Numbered from the stretch's first letter, positions 16,059 to 25,394 are shown. The stretch is 64,000 nt of DNA from Paenibacillus sp. MZ04-78.2 (GCF_024213375.1 NZ_JANAVJ010000011.1:62001-126000); one strand, 5' to 3'. Program-made: numbers and translations. Notes: generated from the letters alone by a model not told the origin.

Positions 16059-16454
16059 TTAGCTGCTGCTCTGGCTGTTGATAAAATGATACGCCGGACC
16101 CTTCAGCCGCTCCAGTATGGCAAGCCGAAGCTCCCGGTCCATTCCCGTTTCTTCCAGCGCCTCCGCCATACAGCCGAGCCAGGCGTCCGCGCGCTCCGGC
16201 GTGATCGGGAACGGCAAATGCCGCGCACGCATCATCGGATGCCCGTACTGCCCGGAATACAGCGGCGGTCCGCCGAAAAACTGCGTCAGGAACAAATACT
16301 GCTTTTCCATGACCGGCGTAATATCTTCCGGGAACAGGGGCCCCAACAGCGGATGCGCCTGCACCTTCGGGTAAAAAGCCTCCACTATGCTGCGGATGGC
16401 CTTCTCCCCGCCGATCGCTTCGTAAAACGTCAACTCCCGTTCTCCTCGGGTCAT
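16059..16454 (-). CDS. yjbI: Truncated haemoglobin, group II (YjbI-like)
   Basis: This 131-residue globin has the trHb fold: FYEAIGGEKAIRSIVEAFYPKV at the N-terminus, LFPEDI, then LTQFFGGPPLYS and MRARHLPFPI with the proximal His, and a conserved Trp (DAWLGCM) of group II. In Bacillus YjbI it protects YjbH or reduces protein hydroperoxides; a similar oxygen or peroxide role is likely here. The ATG at 16454 is favoured over 16463 because AGGAG lies nine bases ahead of it. Confidence 0.9.
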   Translation of the reverse strand: MTRGERELTFYEAIGGEKAIRSIVEAFYPKVQAHPLLGPLFPEDITPVMEKQYLFLTQFFGGPPLYSGQYGHPMMRARHLPFPITPERADAWLGCMAEALEETGMDRELRLAILERLKGPAYHFINSQSSS

Positions 16455-16472
16455 ACGGTTCATCTCCTAACG

Positions 16473-16507
16473 AAAAAAGATGCTAAGCTGTCTTGCACCT
16501 TAGCATC
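16473..16507 (-). terminator. Terminator of the 29-codon gene
   Basis: GATGCTAAG pairs with CTTAGCATC in a perfect 9-bp stem, followed on the minus strand by TTTTTT. Confidence 0.75.
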
Positions 16508-16525
16508 GTTATTTTGTCAAACGCT

Positions 16526-16615
16526 TTATACATCTTCTTCGCCCGATGTCATCAACGTCTCCCTAATGACATACACAAAAGCGCATACGAGAATTCCAGC
16601 AATGATACCCATCAT
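16526..16615 (-). CDS. Putative 29-aa membrane peptide
   Basis: A short frame starts at the double ATG 16610-16615 with GGGAGTGA at the right distance. It encodes a hydrophobic helix (IIAGILVCAFVYVI) and an acidic end (SGEEDV). A clean terminator follows immediately. Ribosome site, transmembrane composition and terminator together suggest a real small gene, possibly a sporulation or stress membrane peptide; it lies divergent to ylbJ. Confidence 0.5.
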   Translation of the reverse strand: MMGIIAGILVCAFVYVIRETLMTSGEEDV

Positions 16616-16794
16616 CTGAAATCACTCCCATTCTCATATTGGTACTATTGTACCATACATAGCTTGAAAATCCAGCCTTTTTCTGACGGCCCGGCGATTT
16701 TTTCGTCCCCTTGTCCGCGCGTCCGCGAGGCATGTCTCCCCGTAGCGGCTCATATATCAGAATGACAGGCCTTTCTCGAAAGGAAGTGGTCCCT

Positions 16795-18051
16795 TTGCTT
16801 GGCAAACGAATATCCGTCCATGTCGCCGCATCGCTCGCCGTCCTGCTGGCCTGCTTGATGCTCGCTTTCCCCTCCGAGGCGTTCCAAGCCTCGCTGAAAG
16901 GATTGTCCATCTGGTGGGACGTGCTGTTTCCGGCGCTGTTCCCGTTTTTCGTCATCACCGAAATCATGCTCGGGCTGGGCATCGTGCATTTTTTCGGTAT
17001 GCTGCTCGATCCGATGATGCGGCCGGTATTCCGCGTTCCCGGCATCGGGGGATTCGTCATGGCCATGGGCTTCGCCTCCGGCTATCCGATCGGCGCGCGC
17101 CTGACATCGCAGTTGTGGACGCAGCGGCTCGTCAACCGGGAAGAGGGCGAACGGCTGGTCGCTTTTACGACATCGTCCGACCCGATCTTTCTGATCGGCG
17201 CCGTAGCCGTCGGTTTTTTCCACGATGCCGCGCTTGCGGGCGTGCTCGCCGCGGCGCATTACGGCTCGGCTCTGCTCATCGGCCTCCTGATGCGGTTTCA
17301 CGGCAGGCCGGGGAAGCACGCCGACGAATATCGCCAGCCGGCGTTCACGTCTCTTCCGGAAGCCTCCCCTGACCAGCCGCTGTGGCGCCGCGCTTTCGAA
17401 GCTATGCACCACGCCCGGATGAACGACGGCCGGACGCTGGGCACGATGCTGCAGCAGGCGCTCGGCTCGGGGCTGCAGATGATTTTCGTGATCGGCGGGC
17501 TCGTCGTCTTCTTCTCCGTCGTCATGGAGGTGATGGCTTCCGCGAAGGTGATGAACTTGTTCTACGCGGCCATCGAATCGGTGCTGGGCGTCTTCGGACT
17601 GCCGCTCCCGCTCGCCGAAGCGGTAGCCAGCGGCTTCTTCGAGGTAACGCTTGGGGCCAAAGCCGCAGGTGCGGCAGCCGGCGTACCGCTGGTGTATCAG
17701 GTGGCGATCGCCGCCTGGGTGCTGTCCTGGGCGGGACTTTCGGTGCATGCGCAGATCGTCAGCCTGCTGCACCATACGAACCTTCGCTATGCGCCGTTCG
17801 TCGCAGCCCGGTTCATCCACGGTCTGCTGGCGGCCGGGCTTGTCATCGTTTTGTGGCGGCCGCTCGCCCCTTATCATGCCGAGTTTGCCGCCTTTTTTCC
17901 CGAGCCGGACATGACCCGCCCGCTAAAGACGCTGGCGCAGCATACGCTTCCGGCGGCCGGGCTTACGTTTGCTGCGGTGCTGGGCGCATCGCTGCTCCTA
18001 TCGTTCTGCTTTCTTATAGGCAAAAGATGTATGAAGCGGATTCGATCATAA
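16795..18051 (+). CDS. ylbJ: Sporulation integral membrane protein YlbJ
   Basis: This 418-residue polytopic protein has Gate/nucleoside-recognition domains: WWDVLFPALFPFFVITEIMLGLG near residue 40, GGFVMAMGFASGYPIGA near 82 and FTTSSDPIFLIGAVAVGFF near 120. YlbJ is a SigE-dependent mother-cell membrane protein required for normal spore resistance. Length agrees with the Bacillus protein. The start is taken as TTG 16795 with AAGGAAG seven bases upstream; an ATG at 16762 is possible but has no ribosome site. Confidence 0.9.
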   Translation: MLGKRISVHVAASLAVLLACLMLAFPSEAFQASLKGLSIWWDVLFPALFPFFVITEIMLGLGIVHFFGMLLDPMMRPVFRVPGIGGFVMAMGFASGYPIGARLTSQLWTQRLVNREEGERLVAFTTSSDPIFLIGAVAVGFFHDAALAGVLAAAHYGSALLIGLLMRFHGRPGKHADEYRQPAFTSLPEASPDQPLWRRAFEAMHHARMNDGRTLGTMLQQALGSGLQMIFVIGGLVVFFSVVMEVMASAKVMNLFYAAIESVLGVFGLPLPLAEAVASGFFEVTLGAKAAGAAAGVPLVYQVAIAAWVLSWAGLSVHAQIVSLLHHTNLRYAPFVAARFIHGLLAAGLVIVLWRPLAPYHAEFAAFFPEPDMTRPLKTLAQHTLPAAGLTFAAVLGASLLLSFCFLIGKRCMKRIRS

Positions 18052-18130
18052 GATACTACTAGGAGCCAACAGAAGCATATCCGGCTCCGGGCTTCTGCAG
18101 TTGAGGGATCAAATTCAGGGTCGAGGTGAA

Positions 18131-20704
18131 ATGATGTATACGATGTTCCATCGAAGAGATTTGGCGCTTCCGCCCGCCATCGGGCGATTGAGCGAGCTTG
18201 CTTTCAACCTGTGGTTTAGCTGGAACGACGGGGCCAAGGCGCTGTTCGCGGCGATCGAGCCGAAGCTGTGGGACCAGTTCCGGCACAATCCCGTGCGCTT
18301 GTTGACGGAAACGGATGCAGCCGTGCTGAAGGAACGGTCGGAGGACGAAGCCTTCCTGCAGCGGTACCGTGACGTCATGGCCGAGTGGGATGCGTACCGC
18401 GAGGCGGAAACGTGGTTTCAGAAGGAGTACCCGCAGCACACCCGTCAGGCGATCGCTTATTTCTCGGCGGAATTCGGCTTTCATGAATCGCTCCCGATTT
18501 ACTCGGGAGGGCTTGGCGTTCTGGCTGGGGACCACTGCAAATCGGCCAGCGACTTGGGCGTACCGCTGGTCGGCATCGGATTGCTTTACAAGAAAGGCTA
18601 TTTCGATCAAAAGCTGGATACGGAGGGCGGGCAGCTGGCCGAAAATATCGCCTACGACTTCAACAAGCTGCCGATCGTTCCCGCCTATGTTCCGGTGCTG
18701 GAAGGCCAAGCGACGGCCACAGGTCAAGGGGATAGCGCGCCTCCGCTGCAGGAATTGACCGTTGACGTGTCGCTGGCCGACCGGACCGTCCGCTTGAAGG
18801 TATGGCAGGTGCAGGTCGGCCGCGTGCCGGTCTATTTGCTCGATGCCGACTTAGAGGAAAACAGCCCCTGGGACCGAGAGCTGACGGCTCAATTGTACGG
18901 CGGGAACCAGGATATCCGGATTGCGCAGGAGGTGCTGCTCGGCGTCGGCGGCGTCAAAGCGCTGCGGGCGCTGGGGATTCCAACCGGCACGTTCCATATC
19001 AACGAAGGGCATGCGGCGTTTCTATCGTTCGAGCGAATCCGCGAGCAGTTGGATAAAGGCCTTCCGTTTCACGTCGCGCTGGAGGTCATCCGCGCCAGCA
19101 CCGTATTTACGACGCATACGCCGGTACCGGCCGGGCACGATGCGTTCCCGCTCCCGATGTTCGAATATTATTTCAGCCGCCTGTTCGCCGATTATCCGTC
19201 CGCCCGGCGGGAATGGACCCGGCTTGGACTCGACGAACCGAAGCAGTTGTTCAACATGACCCACCTGGCCTTGAACGCCTCCGCGCTGCGCAACGGAGTC
19301 AGCAAGCTGCACGGCCACGTGTCGCGCGAGATGTTCCGGGCTTTCCACGGCGGCATCGACATCCCGGAGGTGCCGATCGGGCATGTGACCAACGGCGTCC
19401 ACCTGAGCACATGGCTCGCTCCCGATCTCAAGGAGCTGTTCGACCGCTTTTTGCCAGGAAAGTGGCTGAGCCATCAAGCCAATAAAGACGTATGGAAAAC
19501 CGTCGATCTGGTGCCAAGCGAATCGCTCTGGTCCGTTCATATGGAGCTGAAGCAGCGGATGATCCGGCTCGCCCGCGCCAACCTGCGCGAGCAGCGGCGC
19601 CGCAACAGCCTGCCGGCGGACCGGATCGAGGAGGTCCGGGACTACTTGTCCCCCGACGCGCTGACCATCGGCTTCGCCCGGCGGTTCGCGACGTACAAGC
19701 GGGCCAATCTGATCTTCAACGATTTGGAGCGGCTGGACCGCTTGGTGAACGATCCGAACCGGCCTGTGCAGTTCGTCTTCGCGGGCAAGGCGCACCCGGC
19801 CGATCGCCCCGGACAAGAGCTGATCCGCGAGATCTACAGGGTGTCCGATATAGACCGGTTCCGCGGCAAAATCGTAATGCTTGAAAATTACGACATGAAC
19901 ATGGCGCGCCATCTGGTGCAGGGGGTGGACGTATGGCTCAACAACCCGAGGCGGCCGTACGAGGCGAGCGGCACCAGCGGCCAAAAAGCCGCGATGAACG
20001 GCGTCATCAACTTCAGCGTGCTGGACGGCTGGTGGGAGGAAGGCTACGACGGCGCCAACGGCTGGAGCATCGAAGCAAGCGACGGGGCGGATGCCGGTAC
20101 GCAGGAGCGCGAGAACACCGAAGCGATCTACCGGCTGCTCGAAACGGAGATCGTGCCGCTCTATTACAATCAACGCCCGCTGCCGGCCCAATGGATCGCC
20201 CGGATGAAGCGCTCGATCCGCACGCTCGCGTCGGTGTACAATTCGGATCGGATGGTCATAGAGTACGTGAACGAATTTTACGTCCCGGCCTTGAAGCGAA
20301 CGCAGCATTTTGTGGCCAACCGCTATGACGAAGCGACCAAGGTCGCCGATTACAAGAAATTTATCCAGAAAAACTGGCATCATGTCCGCGTCGCCGAGCT
20401 GAACGATCCTCCGGCTCATCCGAACGCAACCTCCCCTAAGGAGGTTACAGCCACGGTGAAATTCGGACCGGTTTGGTATAAAGATACGGCGGTCGAGATT
20501 GTCTATTACGAGGAAAAAGCGAGCCGTTGGGACCCGGTGATCGTGACGATGGAGCCCGTACGCGAGCTCGGAGACAATACCGTGCTGTACCGGGCGGCTC
20601 TTCCCCCCCATCTCCAGCACGGCCCCAACTACAGCGTGCGAGTGTATCCGGTGAGCGCGAACTTCGCCCGCCGCTTCGAATTGCCGCTGGTTACAACCTT
20701 TTAA
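18131..20704 (+). CDS. glgP: Alpha-glucan (glycogen/maltodextrin) phosphorylase
   Basis: The 857-residue protein belongs to the short glucan phosphorylase group that carries a DUF3417 domain at its N-terminus (about residues 10-115). It releases glucose-1-phosphate from alpha-1,4-glucans using PLP. Visible signatures are YFSAEFGFHESLPIYSGGLG near residue 115, GLLYKKGYFDQ and HVTNGVH near 425. The PLP-lysine region reads EASGTSGQKAAMNGV near 615 and is followed by SVLDGWW. The last 100 residues form a beta-rich tail. The start is ATG 18131 or 18134, after GAGGTGA. No other glycogen genes are nearby. Confidence 0.93.
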   Translation: MMYTMFHRRDLALPPAIGRLSELAFNLWFSWNDGAKALFAAIEPKLWDQFRHNPVRLLTETDAAVLKERSEDEAFLQRYRDVMAEWDAYREAETWFQKEYPQHTRQAIAYFSAEFGFHESLPIYSGGLGVLAGDHCKSASDLGVPLVGIGLLYKKGYFDQKLDTEGGQLAENIAYDFNKLPIVPAYVPVLEGQATATGQGDSAPPLQELTVDVSLADRTVRLKVWQVQVGRVPVYLLDADLEENSPWDRELTAQLYGGNQDIRIAQEVLLGVGGVKALRALGIPTGTFHINEGHAAFLSFERIREQLDKGLPFHVALEVIRASTVFTTHTPVPAGHDAFPLPMFEYYFSRLFADYPSARREWTRLGLDEPKQLFNMTHLALNASALRNGVSKLHGHVSREMFRAFHGGIDIPEVPIGHVTNGVHLSTWLAPDLKELFDRFLPGKWLSHQANKDVWKTVDLVPSESLWSVHMELKQRMIRLARANLREQRRRNSLPADRIEEVRDYLSPDALTIGFARRFATYKRANLIFNDLERLDRLVNDPNRPVQFVFAGKAHPADRPGQELIREIYRVSDIDRFRGKIVMLENYDMNMARHLVQGVDVWLNNPRRPYEASGTSGQKAAMNGVINFSVLDGWWEEGYDGANGWSIEASDGADAGTQERENTEAIYRLLETEIVPLYYNQRPLPAQWIARMKRSIRTLASVYNSDRMVIEYVNEFYVPALKRTQHFVANRYDEATKVADYKKFIQKNWHHVRVAELNDPPAHPNATSPKEVTATVKFGPVWYKDTAVEIVYYEEKASRWDPVIVTMEPVRELGDNTVLYRAALPPHLQHGPNYSVRVYPVSANFARRFELPLVTTF

Positions 20705-20827
20705 CGGAACGCCGGGTCGAGCCTCGATCCGGCCTTTGTTCCGGGCGAGGAGCAACGGCGCACCACGCCCGGAGATCGAGCCGATACGCCTTACATTTTT
20801 CCCACCGCTAATCACTTGCCCCCAATC

Positions 20828-20857
20828 ATCCCGCTCCAGCGAGCGGGATTTTCTTTT
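20828..20857 (+). terminator. Terminator of the glucan phosphorylase gene
   Basis: ATCCCGCT and AGCGGGAT form a perfect stem with a six-base loop, then TTTTCTTTT. Confidence 0.85.
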
Positions 20858-21085
20858 GTTTCCACAGCAAAAAGCAAGCAAGGGACGGAAAACAGCATCC
20901 GGAGCAATAAACAGTCCGGGCGCCGTAGCGTCGTGAGGGAGCAGGCTCACACGCGCAAAGCCGGTAATGCGCTGGAGCAAACTTGAGCCCCGCGCTTCCG
21001 GCATTGTGTTATTTTACATTATTGATTATTATGGATGTAAACGGTAATGAAAGTTTCAGAAAATCATACCGTGTGGTGATAACTG
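20858..21085 (+). other. GC-rich intergenic region before the PilZ gene, possible structured leader
   Basis: About 230 bases separate the terminator from the PilZ start. They contain several short inverted repeats (GTGAG/GCTCAC near 20931-20950, GCGC/GCGC near 20953-20974), then an AT-rich stretch with a likely promoter. I looked for a cyclic-di-GMP or cobalamin aptamer because of the neighbour and found no convincing consensus. Confidence 0.3.
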
Positions 21086-21769
21086 ATGAATTGGACCTTG
21101 GCCTTGGCAAACGAAACGGTTGTTTTCCCCAGAAGCTGCAGTCTCATCGTGGTAGGCGAAACCAAAGAGGGCTCGCCCTTTTGCTACGAGGACAACTTTA
21201 CGCTTCTCAAGGCTTCCGCGGAGGAACTGACGGTCACGTTCGATACCGCGTCGATCCATCCGCTGGAGAAGCTGCATCATGTATGTTTTATTGAATTTTC
21301 TTTCCGCGAGCAGGGCATTCTGTATTATGCTTTGGTTGATCTGCTGCATTTGGAAACGAAACGCAGTGTATGCACGTTAACCTTAACCGCGCCGCTGGAG
21401 CTGAAGCTGTCGCAAAAAAGGCGCTATCCGCGTATTGCTCTGCCTACCCGCACGCCGGTTACCTCCCGGATCGTCGGGGTACGGGAGCAACTATCGCATC
21501 AGAACGTGGCGTTCACGGGACAAATCCTGGATTTGTCCAGCGGAGGGATGGCGTTTATGACGTCGACCCGCGTGTTTTGCCCGCTTGAATTGGAATTATC
21601 TTTTGTTCTTCCCGGCATTGCCCAGAAAATTACGGTCTATGGGGAAATCGTGCGCGTAGCCCATTTCAGCAGCGATGCTTACCGGGTAGCCGTGCAGTTC
21701 CACCGTGTTCCGGACAGCACTGCCGCGCTTATGGAGGAGTATTGCTCCGCTTCGGGAGCCGACAGCTGA
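21086..21769 (+). CDS. PilZ-domain protein (YpfA/flagellar-brake type)
   Basis: The 227-residue product has an N-terminal YcgR-like beta domain followed by a PilZ domain. The cyclic-di-GMP motifs are present: KRRYPRIAL (RxxxR) near residue 112 and DLSSGGMAF (D/NxSxxG) near 150. Such proteins sense cyclic di-GMP and change motility or exopolysaccharide output. GTGGTGAT precedes the ATG. The NAD kinase gene follows after 31 bases, so they likely share a transcript. Confidence 0.88.
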   Translation: MNWTLALANETVVFPRSCSLIVVGETKEGSPFCYEDNFTLLKASAEELTVTFDTASIHPLEKLHHVCFIEFSFREQGILYYALVDLLHLETKRSVCTLTLTAPLELKLSQKRRYPRIALPTRTPVTSRIVGVREQLSHQNVAFTGQILDLSSGGMAFMTSTRVFCPLELELSFVLPGIAQKITVYGEIVRVAHFSSDAYRVAVQFHRVPDSTAALMEEYCSASGADS

Positions 21770-21800
21770 CGAAAGCGGATAGTTATAGGAGGAAAACCGG

Positions 21801-22613
21801 TTGAAATACAATGTAATACACCGCGGCGATGACATCTCCATCCAATTGATGCACAGGTTTCACGAATTGATCCGTCAGTACGGGCTCATTCACGAAGAAA
21901 CGTCCCCCGATATTGTACTGTCCATTGGCGGCGACGGGACGCTGCTGCATGCGTTTCATCAATATAAGGACCAGCTCGATCACATTGCATTTACCGGGAT
22001 TCACACAGGAAGACTCGGCTTTTTTGCCGATTGGAAGCCGGATGAAGTCGAGCTGCTTGCTCAATTAATGGGCGAGAGCGCCAATCAAAACGACCTGCGC
22101 GCCGTCAAATATCCTTTGGTCGAGATCCAGATCACGACTCCCCAAGGGATCGAAACGGAGCTTGCGCTGAACGAATTTACGCTGAAAGGCGTCGACGCTA
22201 CGCTGGTTGCCCAGCTGCATATTAACGACGAGCTGCTCGAGACGTTCCGCGGCGACGGCATCTGCATCTCCACGCCGTCCGGAAGCACCGCCTACAACAA
22301 AAGCTTGGGCGGCGCCATCGTGCATCCGTCGCTCGACGCCATTCAGATAGCGGAGATCGCTTCGATTAACAATCGCGTATACCGTACGCTCGGTTCGCCG
22401 ATCTTACTGCCGAAGCATCATCACTGCGACATTTACCCGCGTGCGAACCAAAATATTTTGCTGTCGCTCGATCACTTGTATATGCAGCGCAACGACATCA
22501 TCTCGATCCGCAGCATGGTCGCCGCCGGCAAAAAGGTCAAGTTCGCCCGCTTCCGCCCGTTTCCGTTCTGGAGCCGCGTACGCGAAGCGTTCATCGGTTA
22601 TGACATGGTCTGA
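21801..22613 (+). CDS. nadK: NAD kinase
   Basis: This 270-residue ATP:NAD 2'-phosphotransferase makes NADP. The catalytic GGDGTLLHAFHQ is near residue 47 and the second conserved motif STPSGSTAYNKSLGGAIVHP is near 154; the NE motif (LNEFTLKG) lies between. The start is TTG 21801, with AGGAGG eight bases before it. The gene order nadK, yutD, lipA matches the yut region of Bacillus in part. Confidence 0.95.
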   Translation: MKYNVIHRGDDISIQLMHRFHELIRQYGLIHEETSPDIVLSIGGDGTLLHAFHQYKDQLDHIAFTGIHTGRLGFFADWKPDEVELLAQLMGESANQNDLRAVKYPLVEIQITTPQGIETELALNEFTLKGVDATLVAQLHINDELLETFRGDGICISTPSGSTAYNKSLGGAIVHPSLDAIQIAEIASINNRVYRTLGSPILLPKHHHCDIYPRANQNILLSLDHLYMQRNDIISIRSMVAAGKKVKFARFRPFPFWSRVREAFIGYDMV

Positions 22614-22633
22614 TCACACGGCCAATGGCGCAA

Positions 22634-22691
22634 AAAGACCCGATGCCCGTCCTTCCCGCACTTTTGCAGGGAGACGGAGCATCGGGTCTTT
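22634..22691. terminator. Bidirectional terminator between nadK and yutD
   Basis: AAAGACCCGATGC and GCATCGGGTCTTT are perfect 13-bp inverted repeats with an inner GTC/GAC stem. They lie between two convergent genes, with A and T runs on the outer sides. Confidence 0.85.
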
Positions 22692-22699
22692 ATTTGTCG

Positions 22700-23392
22700 T
22701 TACGCTTCCACGCGAGACGATTCCGGCTTGGGCTTCGGCGGATTCTGGGAGGGCTGTCCGCTTTTCGGCTTGGACGCGTGCCCCTGCTGCCTGTTCTGGC
22801 CTTGACCTTGATGTCGGCCCCCTGATCTTCCCTCGCCCTGCCGCGCAGAACCGTGCTGCGATTTGGACTGGTTTTGGCCGCCGGACTGCTGGCCCTGCCC
22901 GTGGCGGGGACCGTACGTCTTGCCGGACGGGTTGTACCGTTGATGCTGCGGCGACGGCGTGCGGGGGGCCGCAACAGCGGCCGTGTCCTCATGCCGGTGC
23001 ACGGAGGCTTCGGCCGTTACAGCGGGCTGCGCGCCTTGTTCCGTCTCTGCGCCTGCCTCGGCCGCCGGTTTATCCTCGTAGAAATCCCCCGGCGCTCCGG
23101 TCGGTTCCACTCCGCTCTTGTTCGGCACCTTCTCAATGATGAAATAGGCGCAGCCAAAATTGCAGTACTCGTTCAAATAATCCTGAAGCGTGGAGATCAT
23201 GCTGTCCTTCGTCGCTTTCGGATGGTTGTCCTTAAAAAATCCGCGCAGGCGGAGCTGGCTGTAGCCCCAATCGCCCACAATATAATCGTACCGCTCCAGC
23301 ACCTCGCTGTACCGGTCGCGGAACGCCTCGAAACGCCAGCCGTTCTTATGATCAACAACCACTTCGTACGTTTTGCCCGAAATATGAATCAC
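22700..23392 (-). CDS. yutD: YutD family protein with long disordered C-terminal extension
   Basis: Residues 1 to about 95 match the YutD (DUF1027) family: HISGKTYEVVVDHKNGW, YSEVLERYDYIVGDWGYSQLRL, YLNEYCNFGCAYF. Typical members are about 100 residues, but this one continues for about 130 residues of Gln, Gly, His, Ser, Pro and Arg, with many GQGQ and HQGQ motifs. The tail looks disordered and could bind nucleic acid. The start is GTG 23392 after GGAGGTGAT. It lies 17 bases downstream of lipA in the same operon. YutD function is unknown. Confidence 0.8.
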   Translation of the reverse strand: MIHISGKTYEVVVDHKNGWRFEAFRDRYSEVLERYDYIVGDWGYSQLRLRGFFKDNHPKATKDSMISTLQDYLNEYCNFGCAYFIIEKVPNKSGVEPTGAPGDFYEDKPAAEAGAETEQGAQPAVTAEASVHRHEDTAAVAAPRTPSPQHQRYNPSGKTYGPRHGQGQQSGGQNQSKSQHGSARQGEGRSGGRHQGQGQNRQQGHASKPKSGQPSQNPPKPKPESSRVEA

Positions 23393-23409
23393 CGTATCAC
23401 CTCCGAATT

Positions 23410-24285
23410 CTACGACTGCTTCGCCGATTGGACCTGTTCATGCGCATGATACGAGCTGCGAACGAGCGGACCGGACTCCACGTGACTGAACCCGCGTTTC
23501 AAGCCCTCCTGCTTCAGCTCTGCGAATTGCTCCGGCGTGTAGTACTTGGATACCGGCAAATGCTTGAGCGAAGGCTGCAAGTATTGACCGATCGTCATGA
23601 TGGAGCAATCGACGGCGCGCAAGTCGTCCATCGTCTGTAAAATTTCGTCCCACGTCTCTCCGACACCGAGCATGATGCTCGATTTTGTCGGAATCGATGG
23701 GGCAATCCGCTTGGAGCGCGCAAGCAGCTCCAGCGAACGGCGGTATCTGGCCTTGGCCCGCACCTTGTCGGACAGCCGCTCCACCGTTTCCACGTTGTGG
23801 TTCAAAATATCCGGCTTCGCTTCCAGCACGGTATGAAGCGCCTCCTCGTCCCCTTGAAAATCGGGAATGAGCACTTCGACTCCAGCCAGCGGCAGACGCC
23901 CCCGGATCGCCCGGATCGTCGCGGCGAACACCGAAGCCCCGCCGTCCTTCAGGTCGTCCCGCGCGACGGAAGTGACGACGACATGGCGCAAGCCCATCTG
24001 CTCCGACGCCTCCGCGACGCGCTCCGGCTCCTGCAAATCCAACTCTGTCGGCATCCCGGTATTGACGGCGCAGAATCGGCACGCCCGCGTACAGATGTCG
24101 CCCAAAATCATAAAGGTGGCGGTCCGTGCCGCCCAGCACTCATGGATGTTCGGGCATTTCGCTTCCTCGCATACCGTGTGCAGCGTTTTGCCGCGCATCA
24201 TGTTTTTCAGCTCTTTGTAGTTGTCTCCCGTCGTCAGCTTGATTTTCAGCCAATCGGGCTTGCGTTCTATTTGATGAGTCGCCAT
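23410..24285 (-). CDS. lipA: Lipoyl synthase
   Basis: This radical SAM enzyme of 291 residues inserts two sulfurs into octanoyl-bound lipoyl domains. Both iron-sulfur sites are seen: the N-terminal auxiliary cluster [12 protein letters not shown] (near residue 38) and the radical SAM motif CTRACRFC (near 64). [14 protein letters not shown] and the C-terminal [10 protein letters not shown] are also typical. The open frame extends 51 codons further, but ATG 24285 with AGGAG upstream gives the normal length. Confidence 0.96.
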   Translation of the reverse strand: MATHQIERKPDWLKIKLTTGDNYKELKNMMRGKTLHTVCEEAKCPNIHECWAARTATFMILGDICTRACRFCAVNTGMPTELDLQEPERVAEASEQMGLRHVVVTSVARDDLKDGGASVFAATIRAIRGRLPLAGVEVLIPDFQGDEEALHTVLEAKPDILNHNVETVERLSDKVRAKARYRRSLELLARSKRIAPSIPTKSSIMLGVGETWDEILQTMDDLRAVDCSIMTIGQYLQPSLKHLPVSKYYTPEQFAELKQEGLKRGFSHVESGPLVRSSYHAHEQVQSAKQS

Positions 24286-24443
24286 GAATGCACTCCTGTT
24301 CCGCAACAAGCTTTTTCTTGCGCTTGGATTTGAAGCTATTATATCACGAATAGGCGAACAATCCACTTTCGAAAATTTCACTGGGATTGGAAATATGGTA
24401 CACTGAGGAAAGGGTTTGGGAGCGGGAGGTTCGAACATTTACG

Positions 24444-25394
24444 ATGATGAACATCGACAACATACTTAAGCTGGTGCAATCCGGCGATTTGGACATCGCC
24501 GAAGCCAAACGGCTGCTGGAGGAAGGGCTGTCCGGGGCGCATACCGCCCCGGCCGGTCGGCCGGAAACGGCCGTACAAGCCGGAAGAACGCCAGAGCAGT
24601 CGGCAATCGATAAAACCGTACTTGACTCCAAAGAAGATGCCGGACAGCAATCAGCCGGGGAAAGGCCGATGCGCCGCAAGGCTGCCTTCCTATCGCTTTC
24701 GGAAGACGCAGTCGACGACAGTCTCGGCTACGCGCAGCTTGATCTGAGCCGTCCGGCACGGACGGGCTTCCCCGAGGTCATCTACGGGGAAAGCAAATCG
24801 GCGGAGCAAATCGCCGCGATCTTCGAGCGGCTGGCCGCTCATACGGACCGTGTGCTGGCGACGCGCGTCGACGCGGATAAAGCCGCCTATGTCGCAGAGC
24901 GTATCCCGGGGGTGAAGCATCACCCCGAGGCGCGGGCGCTGACTTGGCTGCGAAGCGGCGAAGCCGCGCCGGACGGCGGCAGCTACGTCGTCGTCGTCTG
25001 CGCGGGCACGTCGGACGTGCCCGTGGCGGAGGAAGCCGCCGTGACGGCCGAGTGCCTGGGCTCCCGCGTGGAGCGCGTCTACGACGTCGGCGTGGCCGGT
25101 ATTCACCGGCTGTTCCGCCGGCTGCCCGTCATCCGCGGAGCGAGCGCGGTTGTGGTCGTCGCCGGGATGGAAGGAGCGCTCGCCAGCGTCTTGGGCGGCC
25201 TGGTGGCTGTGCCGGTCATTGCGGTGCCGACGAGCGTCGGCTACGGCGCCAGCTTTCAAGGCATTGCCGCGCTGTTATCCATGCTCAACGCCTGTGCGCC
25301 CGGCATTTCCGTCGTGAACATCGACAACGGCTTCGGCGCCGGATATAACGCCGCACTAATCCACCAAAACGGGACAAAGAGGGATGAAAAGTGA
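24444..25394 (+). CDS. larB: Nickel-pincer cofactor biosynthesis protein LarB
   Basis: LarB carboxylates and hydrolyses nicotinic acid adenine dinucleotide, the first step toward the nickel-pincer nucleotide cofactor. The C-terminal half resembles AIR carboxylase PurE: LDLSRPARTGFPEVIYGESK, VVCAGTSDVPVAEEAA, GMEGALASVLGGL, PTSVGYGASFQG. The first 70 residues hold a helical leader (NIDNILKLVQSGDLDIAEAK) that is common in the family. Start ATG 24444 is the best available; GGGAGG lies 14 bases before it. Its TGA overlaps the GTG start of larC (GTGA). No larA or larE is in the window. Confidence 0.9.
   Translation: MMNIDNILKLVQSGDLDIAEAKRLLEEGLSGAHTAPAGRPETAVQAGRTPEQSAIDKTVLDSKEDAGQQSAGERPMRRKAAFLSLSEDAVDDSLGYAQLDLSRPARTGFPEVIYGESKSAEQIAAIFERLAAHTDRVLATRVDADKAAYVAERIPGVKHHPEARALTWLRSGEAAPDGGSYVVVVCAGTSDVPVAEEAAVTAECLGSRVERVYDVGVAGIHRLFRRLPVIRGASAVVVVAGMEGALASVLGGLVAVPVIAVPTSVGYGASFQGIAALLSMLNACAPGISVVNIDNGFGAGYNAALIHQNGTKRDEK

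Noticed and set aside
20920-20990. Cyclic-di-GMP (GEMM) riboswitch ahead of the PilZ gene
   Set aside because: The GCAAAG fragment is present but the conserved loop pair and the surrounding stems of the aptamer are not.
19022-21004. A 660-codon frame opposite the glucan phosphorylase
   Set aside because: It mirrors glgP codons, has no ribosome site and no recognisable domain; it is a shadow of high-GC coding DNA.
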